The translations under genes and the position numbers were made by a program. From Liolophura sinensis (lineage: Eukaryota; Mollusca; Polyplacophora; Chitonida; Chitonidae): a stretch of 64,000 nucleotides of DNA. The DNA is taken from contig NC_088300.1 in assembly GCF_032854445.1 (NCBI RefSeq), forward strand, positions 22,363,608 through 22,427,607. Direction: 5' to 3'. Position 1 is the stretch's first letter. The number at the start of each line of letters is the position of its first letter. Positions 22,801-52,680 of the stretch are shown here, piece after piece. Below the pieces are notes generated by a model. It had not been told where the DNA came from. It made no database searches and saw nothing but the letters and a program-made list of their open reading frames with translations.

Positions 22801-23656
22801 GAAAGTGGGGTTCATTTTCTGGATTCATTTATATGCTTTGTACTGTATTTAAGACCTCAGACATCAGAGCATTTGCCGTTTTTCTTACGCCTACTAGCTT
22901 TGCTTGCGCAGACACGGGGATGATGATATTGTATGCACAACCTGAAAGTTTATACAAAACTCTATTAGACCTGCACTTTGTTGACTTTTACAATTTATAT
23001 ATGGTGTACAAATGTTCTGGGGACCTTCGTGGCTGAGATGGTTAGCAACCCAGCACACACAATGACCCAGGGTCTCCCACCAATGCTGTCGCTGTGAGTT
23101 CAAGCCCAGCTTATGCTGGTTTCTTCTCCAGCCATGTGTGGGAAGGTCTGCCAGCAGCCTGTGAATGGTCGTGGGTTCCCCCTGGGCTTTGCTCATTTTC
23201 CTCCCACCATAATACTGGCCGCCATAGTATAAGTGAAATATTCTTGAGTATGGTGTAAAACACCAGTCAATCAATCATATCAAATATCAACGTTCTCATT
23301 TCTAACATAGTATAATTGTCAGGTATAGATCTCAGAATGTCATCCATTGTTTCCTGGTATCTTGCCATGTTATCTTTCACCTCATAATCCTTTAGCAACT
23401 GCCAAGGGGGAGTGAAATGTCCGTATGTGCTTGATCTCAAATATGGTGAAAATTATGATGACTTGACCACCATTACATGTAAAGTGAAGTGTTCTTGAGT
23501 AATGTGTAAAAAGACAATACAATTAAAATAAATCCAAAACACAAGGAAATACATGTTAATGTGTTTAAAATTGGTGTTGGAAGTTAAAAAAAAGTAATAT
23601 TTATTTTCATTTATTTCCTTTTGTTTTTCCAGGGTGCCAAAAAATCAAGGAAATAA
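10828..23656 (+). CDS. PPP1R21: PPP1R21 homologue (FERRY complex subunit Fy-2), complete, 21 coding exons, 787 aa
   Basis: Splicing exons 10828-10878, 11261-11329, 11797-11943, 12234-12344, 13018-13182, 13653-13711, 14040-14134, 14507-14709, 15396-15497, 16278-16366, 17077-17219, 17490-17579, 18231-18358, 18988-19152, 19483-19575, 20159-20260, 20775-20921, 21662-21805, 22292-22390, 22657-22794 and 23633-23656 gives one uninterrupted frame. All introns are GT-AG and all phases close. The length is close to the human protein (about 780 aa). Landmarks run in order: the KLRAQ motif (residues 17-21), an N-terminal coiled coil to about residue 230, LNVPTHDRKHQL, HELPTATQKL-like and NRRILLSSAESR, then a C-terminal coiled coil with the TT-x-RSYE-x-QLSMMS motif. 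In humans PPP1R21 is the coiled-coil scaffold of FERRY, which links Rab5 early endosomes to mRNAs and ribosomes. An in-frame TAG at 10813-10815 supports the start. Confidence 0.96.
11261..11329 (+). CDS. PPP1R21: PPP1R21 exon 2 (residues 18-40)
   Basis: Acceptor TTGACAG and donor AAG|GTAATG, phase 0 at both ends. Begins LRAQIPVLKKAVFDEQE, completing the KLRAQ signature and continuing the N-terminal coiled coil. Confidence 0.95.
11797..11943 (+). CDS. PPP1R21: PPP1R21 exon 3 (residues 41-89)
   Basis: Phase 0 to 0. Coiled-coil segment with the conserved EIDSLSFRNQQLSKRV and LQDELESAE stretches. It contains RVLF, a match to the PP1-docking RVxF pattern. The human protein, as I recall it, has RVEL here. 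Confidence 0.95.
12234..12344 (+). CDS. PPP1R21: PPP1R21 exon 4 (residues 90-126)
   Basis: Phase 0 to 0. A low-complexity GGDEHHHEPQ linker is followed by the conserved SVFGEELKSKIEENAKLHKQ. Its 3' half has a decayed duplicate in the following intron (12382-12453). Confidence 0.94.
12382..12453 (+). pseudogene. Decayed duplicate of the 3' half of PPP1R21 exon 4
   Basis: The intron downstream of exon 4 repeats its end about 100-105 bp further on. Shared blocks in order are GAGCCAGTT, a GAGAAGAACT/GAGGAGCTGA block, ATAGA, AAATGCCAAAC, and AAACAAGTGAGCTG against AAACAGGTAAGCTG, so even the donor site (GTGAGC) persists. The copied frame contains TGA and is not usable. Confidence 0.6.
12600..12800 (+). 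mobile_element. Degenerate tRNA-derived SINE-like insertion in PPP1R21 intron 4
   Basis: Contains a near-perfect pol III B box, GGTTCAAATCC (12662-12672), in an otherwise non-coding intron, followed by a body with GGGTTTTGCCAGGTACAC and CTCTTCCATCTAGAAACC. The A-box region is poorly preserved. Confidence 0.4.
13018..13182 (+). CDS. PPP1R21: PPP1R21 exon 5 (residues 127-181)
   Basis: Phase 0 to 0. Heptad-rich coiled coil (YKSKLSSLEENLSKLQLESA), with no predicted globular segment. Confidence 0.93.
13653..13711 (+). CDS. PPP1R21: PPP1R21 exon 6 (residues 182-201)
   Basis: Enters in phase 0 and leaves in phase 2. Encodes VRLQSVEQEMKEANSRAQI, and an Ala codon is split with exon 7. Confidence 0.92.
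14040..14134 (+). CDS. PPP1R21: PPP1R21 exon 7 (residues 201-233)
   Basis: Enters phase 2, leaves phase 1. Encodes the end of the N-terminal coiled coil and the conserved KLPFIDT turn (human KVPFNDT as I recall). Confidence 0.93.
14507..14709 (+). CDS. PPP1R21: PPP1R21 exon 8 (residues 233-300)
   Basis: Enters phase 1, leaves phase 0. Strongly conserved LNSLNVPTHDRKHQLRVKEL and NFYTYSEQRSKIYP, marking the start of the central helical region. Confidence 0.96.
15396..15497 (+). CDS. PPP1R21: PPP1R21 exon 9 (residues 301-334)
   Basis: Phase 0 to 0. Encodes YCQYLHENLGFLRPVEQSLR and continues the conserved central region (human QYLHENASYVRPLEEG as I recall). Confidence 0.95.
15890..16090 (+). 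mobile_element. Possible degenerate SINE in PPP1R21 intron 9
   Basis: Non-coding stretch with a tRNA-like head (AATCAGCTAAACTGTTGGAC) and a body containing GGTTTACCCAGGAAAGTCC and TTTCCTCC. Weak, assigned by pattern only. Confidence 0.3.
16278..16366 (+). CDS. PPP1R21: PPP1R21 exon 10 (residues 335-364)
   Basis: Enters phase 0, leaves phase 2. Encodes ETAVEVQALGTHFRKLVDYL and then LPYQLL. The LPYQL motif is conserved with human. Confidence 0.94.
17077..17219 (+). CDS. PPP1R21: PPP1R21 exon 11 (residues 364-412)
   Basis: Enters phase 2, leaves phase 1. Encodes IDEECALSSCPSTLEAKNRE and FNKLETYISI, aligned to human LEEECESSLCTSAL and KLQTYIALL. Confidence 0.94.
17490..17579 (+). CDS. PPP1R21: PPP1R21 exon 12 (residues 412-442)
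   Basis: Phase 1 at both ends. Encodes GESFRHPPGSYGSIFKQLCS. The less conserved linker leads into a helix ending LHEAVK. CAGGTAGT at 17511-17518 could mimic a donor, but using it would lose the conserved continuation. Confidence 0.88.
18231..18358 (+). CDS. PPP1R21: PPP1R21 exon 13 (residues 442-484)
   Basis: Enters phase 1, leaves phase 0. Contains EHQLPTATQKLKTTDECIVS, one of the best conserved family segments. Confidence 0.96.
18988..19152 (+). CDS. PPP1R21: PPP1R21 exon 14 (residues 485-539)
   Basis: Phase 0 to 0. The acceptor at 18986-18987 is required, because the second nearby AG gives an immediate TGA. Encodes FSAFLTGNQDFFEEPAGYRT and QQSAAYLSSLTR. Confidence 0.93.
19483..19575 (+). 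CDS. PPP1R21: PPP1R21 exon 15 (residues 540-570)
   Basis: Phase 0 to 0. Acceptor TTCCAG at 19477-19482. Contains NRRILLSSAESRDSLAGQ, nearly identical to human NRRILLSSTESREGLAQQ as I recall. Confidence 0.95.
20159..20260 (+). CDS. PPP1R21: PPP1R21 exon 16 (residues 571-604)
   Basis: Phase 0 to 0. Coiled coil with the conserved KLEQDKEHWMLELQL. Confidence 0.95.
20775..20921 (+). CDS. PPP1R21: PPP1R21 exon 17 (residues 605-653)
   Basis: Phase 0 to 0. Begins KGKELSKKLEQTENA, then a Ser/Thr/Pro-rich, probably disordered linker (LPLSGATDSTTTPSVQTSL), as in the human protein. Confidence 0.92.
21350..21600 (+). mobile_element. Dispersed repeat in PPP1R21 intron 17 (TGACTGGTTGGCCCGATGTG type)
   Basis: The block running through CATGACTGGTTGGCCCGATG, AGTATAGTGTGACTGGGTAG, GTGTAATGTCTGGTGTCTTC and CATGATGCTTCAGTCACAGC, ending near tandem TATATGTGTACACAC, resembles a short interspersed element that I recall seeing repeatedly in molluscan genomic DNA. 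It has no coding capacity. Recognition is from memory, so the family name is left open. Confidence 0.45.
21662..21805 (+). CDS. PPP1R21: PPP1R21 exon 18 (residues 654-701)
   Basis: Phase 0 to 0. Contains REQLIKNHFSGRVNELTSQL and ADSKAVNFLAE, matching human REDLIKNHYMARIVELTSQL as I recall. It opens the C-terminal coiled-coil domain. Confidence 0.96.
22292..22390 (+). CDS. PPP1R21: PPP1R21 exon 19 (residues 702-734)
   Basis: Phase 0 to 0. Coiled-coil segment VKALHKRLKIAERAKDGAQE ending EITQLR. Confidence 0.95.
22657..22794 (+). CDS. PPP1R21: PPP1R21 exon 20 (residues 735-780)
   Basis: Phase 0 to 0. Carries the C-terminal domain signature TTTRSYEGQLSMMSEHL, corresponding to human TTKRSYEDQLSMMSDHL. 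Confidence 0.97.
23018..23278 (+). mobile_element. Near full-length tRNA-derived SINE in the last PPP1R21 intron
   Basis: Has a tRNA-like head with A box TGGCTGAGATGG (23030-23041) and B-box-like GAGTTCAAGCC (23096-23106). A body with TCTCCAGCCATGTGTGGGAA and CCTCCCACCATAATACTGGC follows, then a tail GTATAAGTGAAATATTCTTG, TGTAAAACACCAGTCAATCA. At least four other copies or fragments lie in this window. It is the best-preserved copy and the only one with both pol III boxes. Confidence 0.8.
23430..23540 (+). mobile_element. SINE tail fragment
   Basis: AAAGTGAAGTGTTCTTGAGTAATGTGTAAA followed by an A-rich CAATACAATTAAAATAAATC end corresponds to the tail of the copy at 23018-23278. The head is missing. 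Confidence 0.4.
23633..23656 (+). CDS. PPP1R21: PPP1R21 exon 21, C-terminus and stop
   Basis: Encodes GAKKSRK then TAA. The basic tail matches the Lys-rich human C-terminus (GNSKKNKSR as I recall). An AATAAA word (23652-23657) overlaps the stop. A later AATAAA at 25802-25807 is another candidate poly(A) signal. Confidence 0.9.
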   Translation, partial: GAKKSRK

Positions 23657-24983
23657 AGGTATATAGAAAAAAGTTTAACAATATTCCTTATACTTTTAAT
23701 AGGCTAAGGCTGTGTTTCCATGGACATGCCATTGTGTTTGCGATTACACAAGAACTGTAATGACAGCAAGATTGGCATTTTAACAAATTATTCCTTGCTA
23801 ACTTTGATCAAGAAAGGTTGCATTTTGATTGTACCCTATCGCATGTACTTTATATGATGAGATCAGTTGTCCTGACATTACACTCTGATAAAAACAGACA
23901 CAGTGCAATTTGGCAATACATTTCAGCAACATTACAGTACTTTATCAAACACAATCCCATGCTATTGGAAACACAGCAGAAGAGTATAAATTTGCTAAAT
24001 TATGAGAAGACAATGGGGATTTTAGAAAATGTATTTACATGAACGTTTTCCTCTTACTCTTAATTAAGTGCAACATTGTGATAAAGCTTTTTTTTTCTCA
24101 TTTAAGGACCTAACTTAATAGAAACAATTGCTCATGTGTTAACCTGCATTTAACACCAGGTTTATTTGTTGCTTATTACATGCTCTAAATCTTGAAGTGT
24201 TCACTTGATAGTCACACAGATCGCTTATGTACATATTCATGTATATGAAATCATATATATATATACGTATATACATTGTATATTACATATCATATATGTA
24301 TATCGGGAGATTTAAAACAGCACTCTTGGTCAGGTTTTCAAGTATCAGGTTTTGAGATCCATAGTCATGTGTTACACATGTGAGAATAATGTAAATATAA
24401 GGAGCAAAAATGTTCAGTTTGTCATTTATAGCATATGCCCAGGACGACTTTGTCATCTTTATTTGGGCTTGAAGGACAGGGCTGACAGACGAAATATTTC
24501 ATCAAGTGCCAAGTGATAAGATATAATCTCAAGAGTTACCCTGTATAACCAAAAAATTTGACCACAAAAGAGCATTTTTGGAGGCAGATAAATGTCAAAA
24601 GATATTATTTGTGGTGGCAAAATTTACATTTCCCGGTTAGGATATCATCAGACCTTACAAGCAAATCTAAAAGCACCTTTCTAATATGAGTAGAAGTCCC
24701 AGAATCTGGAAAAATGAGAAACTTAGGCATGAATGAAATTTTAGGTCATTTAGGGTACACATTTAAGAACGACTTTTGGGCAGACGATGATATTTCATCA
24801 GTAATACATGTTGTATACATACAGGTATGCTCAAAAGATTCATGCCACCTCAGATCTTTTTACTGTAATGTATAGTGCTTTCTTCTCTTGTCTTTTCATG
24901 TCAAGTGTCAACGAGCCTTATTGACTATCTGAAGTTTTAGATTAGTCTGTATTGTTGATTTTTCATTTTTCCAAGCTATGGAA

Positions 24984-25600
24984 AGTATGAAGTATATGAA
25001 GTAGAGAAGAGTGTATGAAGTATATAAAGTAGGGAAGAGTGTATGAAGTATATGAAGTAGGGAAGAGTGTATGAAGTATATGAAGTAGAGAAGAGTGTAT
25101 GAAGTATATGAAGTAGAGAAGAGTGTATGAAGTATATGAAGTAGGGAAGAGTGTATGAAGTATATGAAGTAGAGAAGAGTGTATGAAGTAGAGAAGAGTG
25201 TATGAAGTATATGAAGTAGAGAAGAGTGTATGAAGTAGAGAAGAGTGTTTGAAGTACATGAAGTAGAGAAGAGTGTATGAAGTATATGAAGTAGAGAAGA
25301 GTGTATGAAGTATATGAAGTAGAGAAGAGTGTATGAAGTTTATGAAGTAGAGAAGAGTTTATGAAGTATATGAAGTAGAGAAGAGTGTATGAAGTATATG
25401 AAGTAGAGAAGAGTGTATGAAGTAGAGAAGAGTGTTTGAAGTACATGAAGTAGAGAAGAGTGTATGAAGTTTATGAAGTAGAGAAGAGTTTATGAAGTAT
25501 ATGAAGTAGAGAAGAGTGTATGAAGTAGAGAAGAGTGTATGAAGTTTATGAAGTAGAGAAGAGTGTATGAAGTTTATGAAGTGGAGAAGAGGGTATGAAC
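24984..25600. repeat. Minisatellite, 28-bp and 19-bp alternating units
   Basis: About 620 bp of tandem units built from TATGAAGTA and GAGAAGAGTG. The long unit (28 bp) has the extra 9-bp TATATGAAG and the short unit (19 bp) lacks it. Purine-rich on the plus strand. Antisense frames through it are Ser/Tyr/Leu/Phe-rich artefacts. It lies 1.3 kb past the PPP1R21 stop and could be in a long 3'UTR. Confidence 0.97.
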
Positions 25601-27456
25601 TATACACGTTTATGTAAGAACATAATCAAAGCATTGGCACATTGGTGTGATGACCGTCAGATACATTTGGATGCAAATCTATACAACAAATTACTTTTAC
25701 TAATATTACTGCATCCTTTTGTACAGAAATGATTCTTTAATATTGTTTGTGAATTGTATAACTGATATTGTATAATACGCAAGCATTCGTCACGTAATAC
25801 AAATAAAACCGGTAGCAAAACATCATCATGCACATAAAGCCGGTATGATGAAGGTTTTTATGTTTGTTTTTTAGCTGGTACAAACTTGTCTGCGGTCACA
25901 TCTAGGCATGTGTTACTATGACAGATTCAGTGATATTGTTGTCTTTGTTATTTGCTCATCACGAAATCCTCGTGAGCAGACTGAAATTTGTGTCATTCTT
26001 TGTTCAAGTCAGTAAAGCATATCTCAGTCACATTCTGATACTTAAAAGCATATTTTAGATAACCTTTTGACTGTAAAGCATGTTGTAATATCTTGCTAGT
26101 TCTGTTATGCAGAGAAAGTGATGAAGTACAGTCATTCTTCAACCTTTTGAACTGCCTCTGTAACCAATGTTTTGCAACATTCTGAGAAAACTATGTGGTG
26201 TGGAGAAATAATTTGCACAAACAAATCATTTACACAATGTTGAAATGTTCCTGATTAAGACTCTACTGTGAAAAAGGAAACACAATCACATGAATTGTGT
26301 AAACCTTCTTGTATACAAGAGAAGCGAAGCGGAAAATAAAACGTAAACTCGTGCAAATGTACTGAATACCATGGAGCATTGAATAATGGTTACATAACCA
26401 GTAAAGCAATCCCTACTTGCAATGAAAGTCATTCTCTCTGAATAAAGAGATACTTAGTTTGAGTTGAACATCACAATCAAAACAATATTGGCCATATCAG
26501 AATCTTATAAGGCTAACAAGAGGGTTAGAAGGTTCTCGTATATGTAATGTTTGTTCATTGAGTATCATCTCTCAGAAGTTGTCGGATATGATTCCCTACC
26601 CTGTCACAATGAGCAAGCACTTGCATCTGGCTATTGAGTGAAGAAATTACCGAATTTTACATAAAAATTCGTCCAAAAATACGTCCATAAAGGCATTTTT
26701 AAATGTAAGTAAAGGTTTTTTTGCTTAAACTTAATTTGAGTATCATCCTACCCTCCAACCAAACTTGAAAATACCTTTCAACAATCAATTGAACTCTCAC
26801 AATCAGGCAAAATGTTTAACGTAATCTTAAATCCAATATTATGTCAATTACAACTTTAACTCAATCAGTAATCTATTGACATACTTATTTTTTTTTAATT
26901 GGATTGTTGTTTTTGAGCAGACCTTTTGCTGCTGGCAGAAGAGTGCAATAAAACATCATAGATGACTGAAAATGCACATATGTACATACTTGTTACGTTA
27001 TGGATTTGTGTATATGTGCTGTGCTGTACAAGTACTTGTAAAGGGAGCTAGAATCAGTTTGTTTCCTCTGGGCATTTGTGTATATGATTAGCAAAGGAAA
27101 ATCATGCTGAACTTCTGAGTATCAGTGTATGTACTGTGCCACAGATAACAATAAAAGATGTCACCAACTTACTTCTGCCTTTTGGCAATTGTGTTACTTT
27201 AACGTGTGTTTAGTTTATGGTGGAAATAGTGGTTTTGGGTTGTGTAGGACTACTTTGCTACATTAAATACCATTTTGAGAGAAACAATTATTTCTGTGTC
27301 GGAAATTCAATATATATATTGATGTATTCCCTGATGATGATGGTAATGGTTTTCAAAACACTGACTGGGCTAAAAAATAAAACAGGTACTTTCTAATATT
27401 AAGGCCTTATGTGCTGATGCAAGTGGACGCTAACAAAATAGCCACTCCCTTCTGGT

Positions 27457-27690
27457 TTGGTACTTCAGTTGGTAGAGTGGTGGGGCGAGACACCCTTAGT
27501 CAAGAGCTTTAGTCTCACTCGAGCCAGTATTTTCACTGGTCTCGAGACCAGTATTTCAGTGTCGGAAATCCGATTCCACTGATGATAGTTTCATGGGTAG
27601 AGGAAACCAGAACTCCTTGGAGTAAACCATTAACCTTTGGCAAATTAATGGTGACCTTTCCAGTGATCAGTTAAGGCCATTAAAGAGAAT
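27457..27690 (+). mobile_element. Second SINE-like family copy, tRNA-like head
   Basis: TTCAGTTGGTAGAGTGGTGG (27464-27483) closely resembles a tRNA D-arm/A box. It is followed by a degenerate B-box region (GTCTCACTCGAGCC) and a body with AGAGGAAACCAGAACTCC and GTAAACCATTAACCTTTGGC. It lacks the tail of the 23018 family. Confidence 0.5.
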
Positions 27691-28084
27691 TACTAATCAC
27701 GTCATGTCTGAAAGTTTTTGACAACTGCGTCAAAATATGCATAAAGTAGAGGTGTTATTAACAGATATAAAATATGCTTCATTCTTTTGGCATACTTTTT
27801 TTTCATTACTCTTGAAACCATAATATTCATTTTGAAGTTCCTTTTCATGTATGCTCGAAGTCCAACTTCAGGTCCTAGATTAAATCTTACAAAACATGAC
27901 CGTTTCACTAATTTATGCCTCCGATGCCTTTTCAGCAACCAACTGTTAAAACGCGCGAGACCTAAGACTTGATGGTGAAATGATGTCTAGGTTCCAAGCA
28001 GCTCAAAAGCTAATGGCAATGACCAGTGCAATGCCATCCTTTTCAATGGCTACCTTAGTTAAAGGATACATGAAGATATGCTAA

Positions 28085-28300
28085 AAAGTGAGAAAGTATT
28101 TTCATTTTAAGGCATATTTTATATTTTCTTAATAATCCCTCTATTCTATGCATATTTTCAGTCAATGGTCGCAAATTGATCAACATCCTGGGGACATAAA
28201 ACCATTTTTATGACACATAAAGGTAATCAGCTTTTGTGTAATTTTGTATGTTAGGCCACATCAAATACTACTTATCAAAAAATAAAAATCAATCATTTTA
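28085..28300 (+). repeat. Dispersed repeat, copy 2 (partner at 9430-9770)
   Basis: Colinear with 9430-9770 over several blocks, including GGGGACA followed by AACCATTTTTATG and TATGTTAG. Shorter than copy 1 in the middle. Confidence 0.5.
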
Positions 28301-28458
28301 TGTATCCTTTAAAACAGCGTCCATAACCATGGTGATTAATCATGGTACAAAACACCAAATCTGGAAGGATTTTTTCTTTATTAGATCACTCAGTTCCATA
28401 CATGATTTTGGCATAAAATGTACTTATGTCTTTTAAATCTTCTATGTCTCATCCAGCA

Positions 28459-28474
28459 GAGTGCCCTCTGCTGC
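28459..28474 (-). promoter_or_regulatory. Possible CTCF-type motif
   Basis: The minus strand reads GCAGCAGAGGGCACTC, one mismatch from CCAGCAGAGGGCAC. It is weaker than the site at 9003 and part of a near palindrome. Confidence 0.3.
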
Positions 28475-28856
28475 TTCATTATATTCAAACTGTGCTGGTA
28501 AATGAGAGGTGTACAAATACATCTGGAAAGAGTTGCCCAATACAATTTGACAGGATCATTGAGGGATCAATTATTAAAAAATGTATAATGTAATGTTACA
28601 CGGCTAAGTCATACAAGTTCAATATTTGCACATTTGCGTTTCAGCTAAATATTCAGAATATTAAATCAGCTTTGAGAAGAACTTCTCAGTTGACGATTAC
28701 GTATCTCTATAAGATTTTTTTTTAAGATTTTTTTATTTAATAACATTCACTTGTTATTATTTTTTCATCATGTTAAGAAAAGCCAACTTACTAACTCTAC
28801 AGCTCTCACAAAACAAACATCACAGGATGGACAAAAGTTCTGTCAATCTTAAGTGT

Positions 28857-28878
28857 AAAAAAAAAAAAAAAAAAAAAA
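28857..28878. repeat. Poly(A) run
   Basis: About 22 uninterrupted A residues followed by an A-rich GATAATATAATAAAAAG stretch. It could be the 3' end of an old retroposed element, but no body was identified. Confidence 0.9.
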
Positions 28879-30166
28879 GATAATATAATAAAAAGAGGAA
28901 TACAAAACAAGGTCTATAAGAAACATTACTTCCAGGATACAAAAGCATGACATCAATATCTACATAGGTAATAAAGCCTGCACTGTGATTGGCCAATTCT
29001 TTCTTTTTGTGAGCATATCATTACGGTGAACTACAAACTACTTACAGTGGACACTGGTTTAGTTAAAAAGCATCGGTTGTGTTCTATCCACAACACATGA
29101 TATACACATGAACAAACAGAACTCCGTGACACTAGAAAGCACTCTTCAAACCACTGGACACAAAAACTCAAAGTTAATGTTGTTGAAAACTCTAGACGCT
29201 GTGTGCAGCAGGTTGTTTTTAGATGTGTTACTGGGCAGTGATAAATCTGGAACTCTTGATGTTTTATCTTTCCACATCCTTCATTTTACAATTTTTCCAT
29301 GGTATTTTATCCTCTTTTTCGTTTTCAAATTTGCAATTTTTTTTCCAAATTTTCTTTGCTCATGTATTTTATTTAGCTATTAAGTAAATATGCCCACAGC
29401 ATAAACCAGGGAATTCGCTCTTATGTTCACATTTCATACTTAAACGTTCCTTAAAAACCAGGATATATAGAATAACTTAGTCACGTGCTATGGCAGGATC
29501 ACACATGCAAAAAGCAAAGTTTTAGGTACGCCTAAAGTTTGTACTCAAGAAGTGAAGAGGCCTGCACCAAATGTCACCTTCACCATGCTGTTGGCTGCAT
29601 TCATTACAATAATAAAAATATCTTAGTCTTAAATAAAAATGTTCTTGTCCATCTTAAATGATGACACCAACTTCGTTGCACTTTAGCATAAACAAAAAAA
29701 ACAAAAAAAAAAAAATAGGATAACAGCACTAAATTTGGCTTATGACAGTTGTTGCCTATTTTTACTAGGAATCTTTGCTTTAAATCAGCCATGACATAAG
29801 TAACAAATATCTACAACAAGTCATAAACAAGAACCAAAACAAAACTGGTTGGAAATAAAAATAACAATTAGGAAGAAACGAGACAGCTCACTGATAAAAT
29901 TCACAAGCTCTCCAAAATCTGCAATGATGATGGAAGACGCGAATTTTATCACTGCTAGCCCTGCCCTAGAGCAAATAAATACACCGCACCAGCAGAGCAC
30001 TGCATGCAGATCGGGAGGCTCATGTCTTGTACATCTATAACAACAACAACAACAGCCAGACTATTTTACAACGGCAGACTTTCTCAACTGTCCAAAATAG
30101 CGCTACAACAACCGCACATGCAAGTTCATCCATTTAATTCTCGGTCAACTGGGTTTGCATGGAATT

Positions 30167-30172
30167 TTTATT
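30167..30172 (-). terminator. Candidate alpha-actinin poly(A) signal
   Basis: The minus strand reads AATAAA (TTTATT on plus), about 715 bp downstream of the alpha-actinin stop codon. I noticed no other AATAAA between it and the stop. An ATTAAA lies about 35 bp further on. Confidence 0.4.
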
Positions 30173-30886
30173 TTGATTATTTCTCCCGGACAAACCTACT
30201 GAGAAGTTTAGAAACTCTAACAAACCCATTTCCTGCTGGCAAGATACGAGGGACACAACCTGAACTTTGACCCCTGGGTCGGGAGAGCCGAGGGAAGAGG
30301 CCACTGAGCAACACGTGGGCGAGCGGGTTTATATGGGGCTGTGATCCAACCATATGACTGGGAAAATAAACAATTCCCACCCAGAAATTCAACATGGAGA
30401 TCTTGAACATGTTATGATTACTTTGATGTTGGTCCATAGGATTAAAAACTATCTCTACCGATATCCACTGATTTTAGCCCAGTAAGCACATTACTGGAAT
30501 CCTGGTATTCATCAGTGAGGACCACAGCTCCACATAAACACAAAGGCAAATCTGAGAGCTTACCAGTGATCTGACTGGAAATGATATTACTGGATACTGT
30601 AACAAGTGACAGCCAGACAAGGAAGGGGAGATAACTCCTTACCCCCACCCACAGCAATCAGCACATCATAAAAATATACTTATATTTTCTCATACTTTGT
30701 GTAATATCAAAACAGGGTGTGAGGGAAGGGGCTTGTCTCTGTATATGGTGGGTCAATACTTAAAGTGTGTGTGAACAGGGTGAAGACGTGTCAGAGGCTG
30801 TGCCAGCCCAAATGCTGCTCCCCAACCCGGCCAGCATTATATTATACAGGGAATAGTATTAGTCTCTTTTCCAATCTTAGCCTCTA

Positions 30887-51883
<20,997 letters not shown>

Positions 51884-52380
51884 CTGAAAGAAACAAGAAA
51901 ACAAACATAGAAATGAGTGATTTCATTTAACATGTCAGCGAGACGGATAGGACCTCATCTTACTGACATGCATAGGCATATTTATACTTACGATCAATTT
52001 CTCACTGATGTAGTTTCAGATGACTATAAATTACATGTGAAACAGCATTATGGAACAGTGATTTTGAAGGATATAACTGTTATCTGCTGTACACTACAGT
52101 GGAATTTCCTCATGAACATGTGCCTTGAATACTGATCAATTCAGAAGTATTACTCCGTAGAGATATACATGTGCTGTTATCTTACATGAGGTTTCTACCT
52201 CTGTTCAATCTGACTCACACAACAATACACTGCTCGAAAACCCTCAACTCCCCTTCACCCTCTGGGTCTCGTTTCAAAAAACAGAACCAAAATAAACCCA
52301 CTTAGCTTTGCTGAAAAGGTAGAAGAATACAATAACAAATAGTATCGACTGGTGAACAAGATCATGGCTCAAGATCTAGT

Positions 52381-52680
52381 CTACTCTAGTTCTCTGCATA
52401 ACCAAAGTCTCTACTCTAGTTCCCTGCATAACCAAAGTCTCTACTCTAGTTCTCTGCATAACCAAAGTCTCTACTCTAGTTCTCTGCATAACCAAAGTCT
52501 CTATTCTAGTTCTCTGCATAACCAAAGTCTCTACTCTAGGTCTCTGCATAACCAAAGTCTCTACTCTAGTTCTCTGCATAACCAAAGTCTCTACTCTAGT
52601 TCTCTGCATAACCAAAGTCTCTACTCTAGTTCTCTGCATAACCAAAGTCTCTACTCTAGTTCTCTGCATAACCAAAGATA
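52381..52680. repeat. 30-bp minisatellite, 10 nearly identical copies
   Basis: Ten head-to-tail units of 30 bp, beginning CTACTCTAGTTCTCTGCATA and ending ACCAAAGTCT. Only a few single-base variants are seen (TTCCCTG in unit 2, CTATTCTAG in unit 5, CTCTAGG in unit 6). The period is a multiple of three without stops, so both strands show repetitive open frames that are not genes. The low divergence implies recent expansion or homogenisation. Confidence 0.98.

Larger units (their letters stand above)
23657..30886. other. Convergent intergenic and 3'UTR interval between PPP1R21 and alpha-actinin
   Basis: Holds the 3' ends of both convergent genes. No coding exon recognised on either strand. It contains the minisatellite at 24984-25600, a SINE-like insertion (27457-27690), one dispersed-repeat copy (28085-28300), a CTCF-like word (28459-28474), a poly(A) run (28857-28878) and a candidate minus-strand poly(A) signal (30167-30172). 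Confidence 0.8.

Noticed and set aside
22894..23274. Minus-strand 126-aa open frame
   Set aside because: Antisense of the SINE at 23018-23278. A related frame appears in the other copy at 39615-39812.
24963..25607. Three overlapping minus-strand open frames (82-156 aa) rich in Ser/Tyr/Leu/Phe
   Set aside because: They lie wholly in the 28/19-bp minisatellite. The protein repeats simply mirror the DNA repeats and resemble no known family.
27464..27483. Genuine tRNA gene
   Set aside because: Only the A-box/D-arm half is tRNA-like. No acceptor stem pairing or anticodon arm, and the body continues as a SINE.
51884..51904. ATG at 51902-51904 as the alpha-actinin start
   Set aside because: The sequence between it and TFTAWC is a pyrimidine tract ending in CAG, i.e. 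an acceptor. The real N-terminus is about 35 residues encoded upstream.
52381..52680. CRISPR-like array
   Set aside because: The units are contiguous with no unique spacers, in clearly metazoan DNA.
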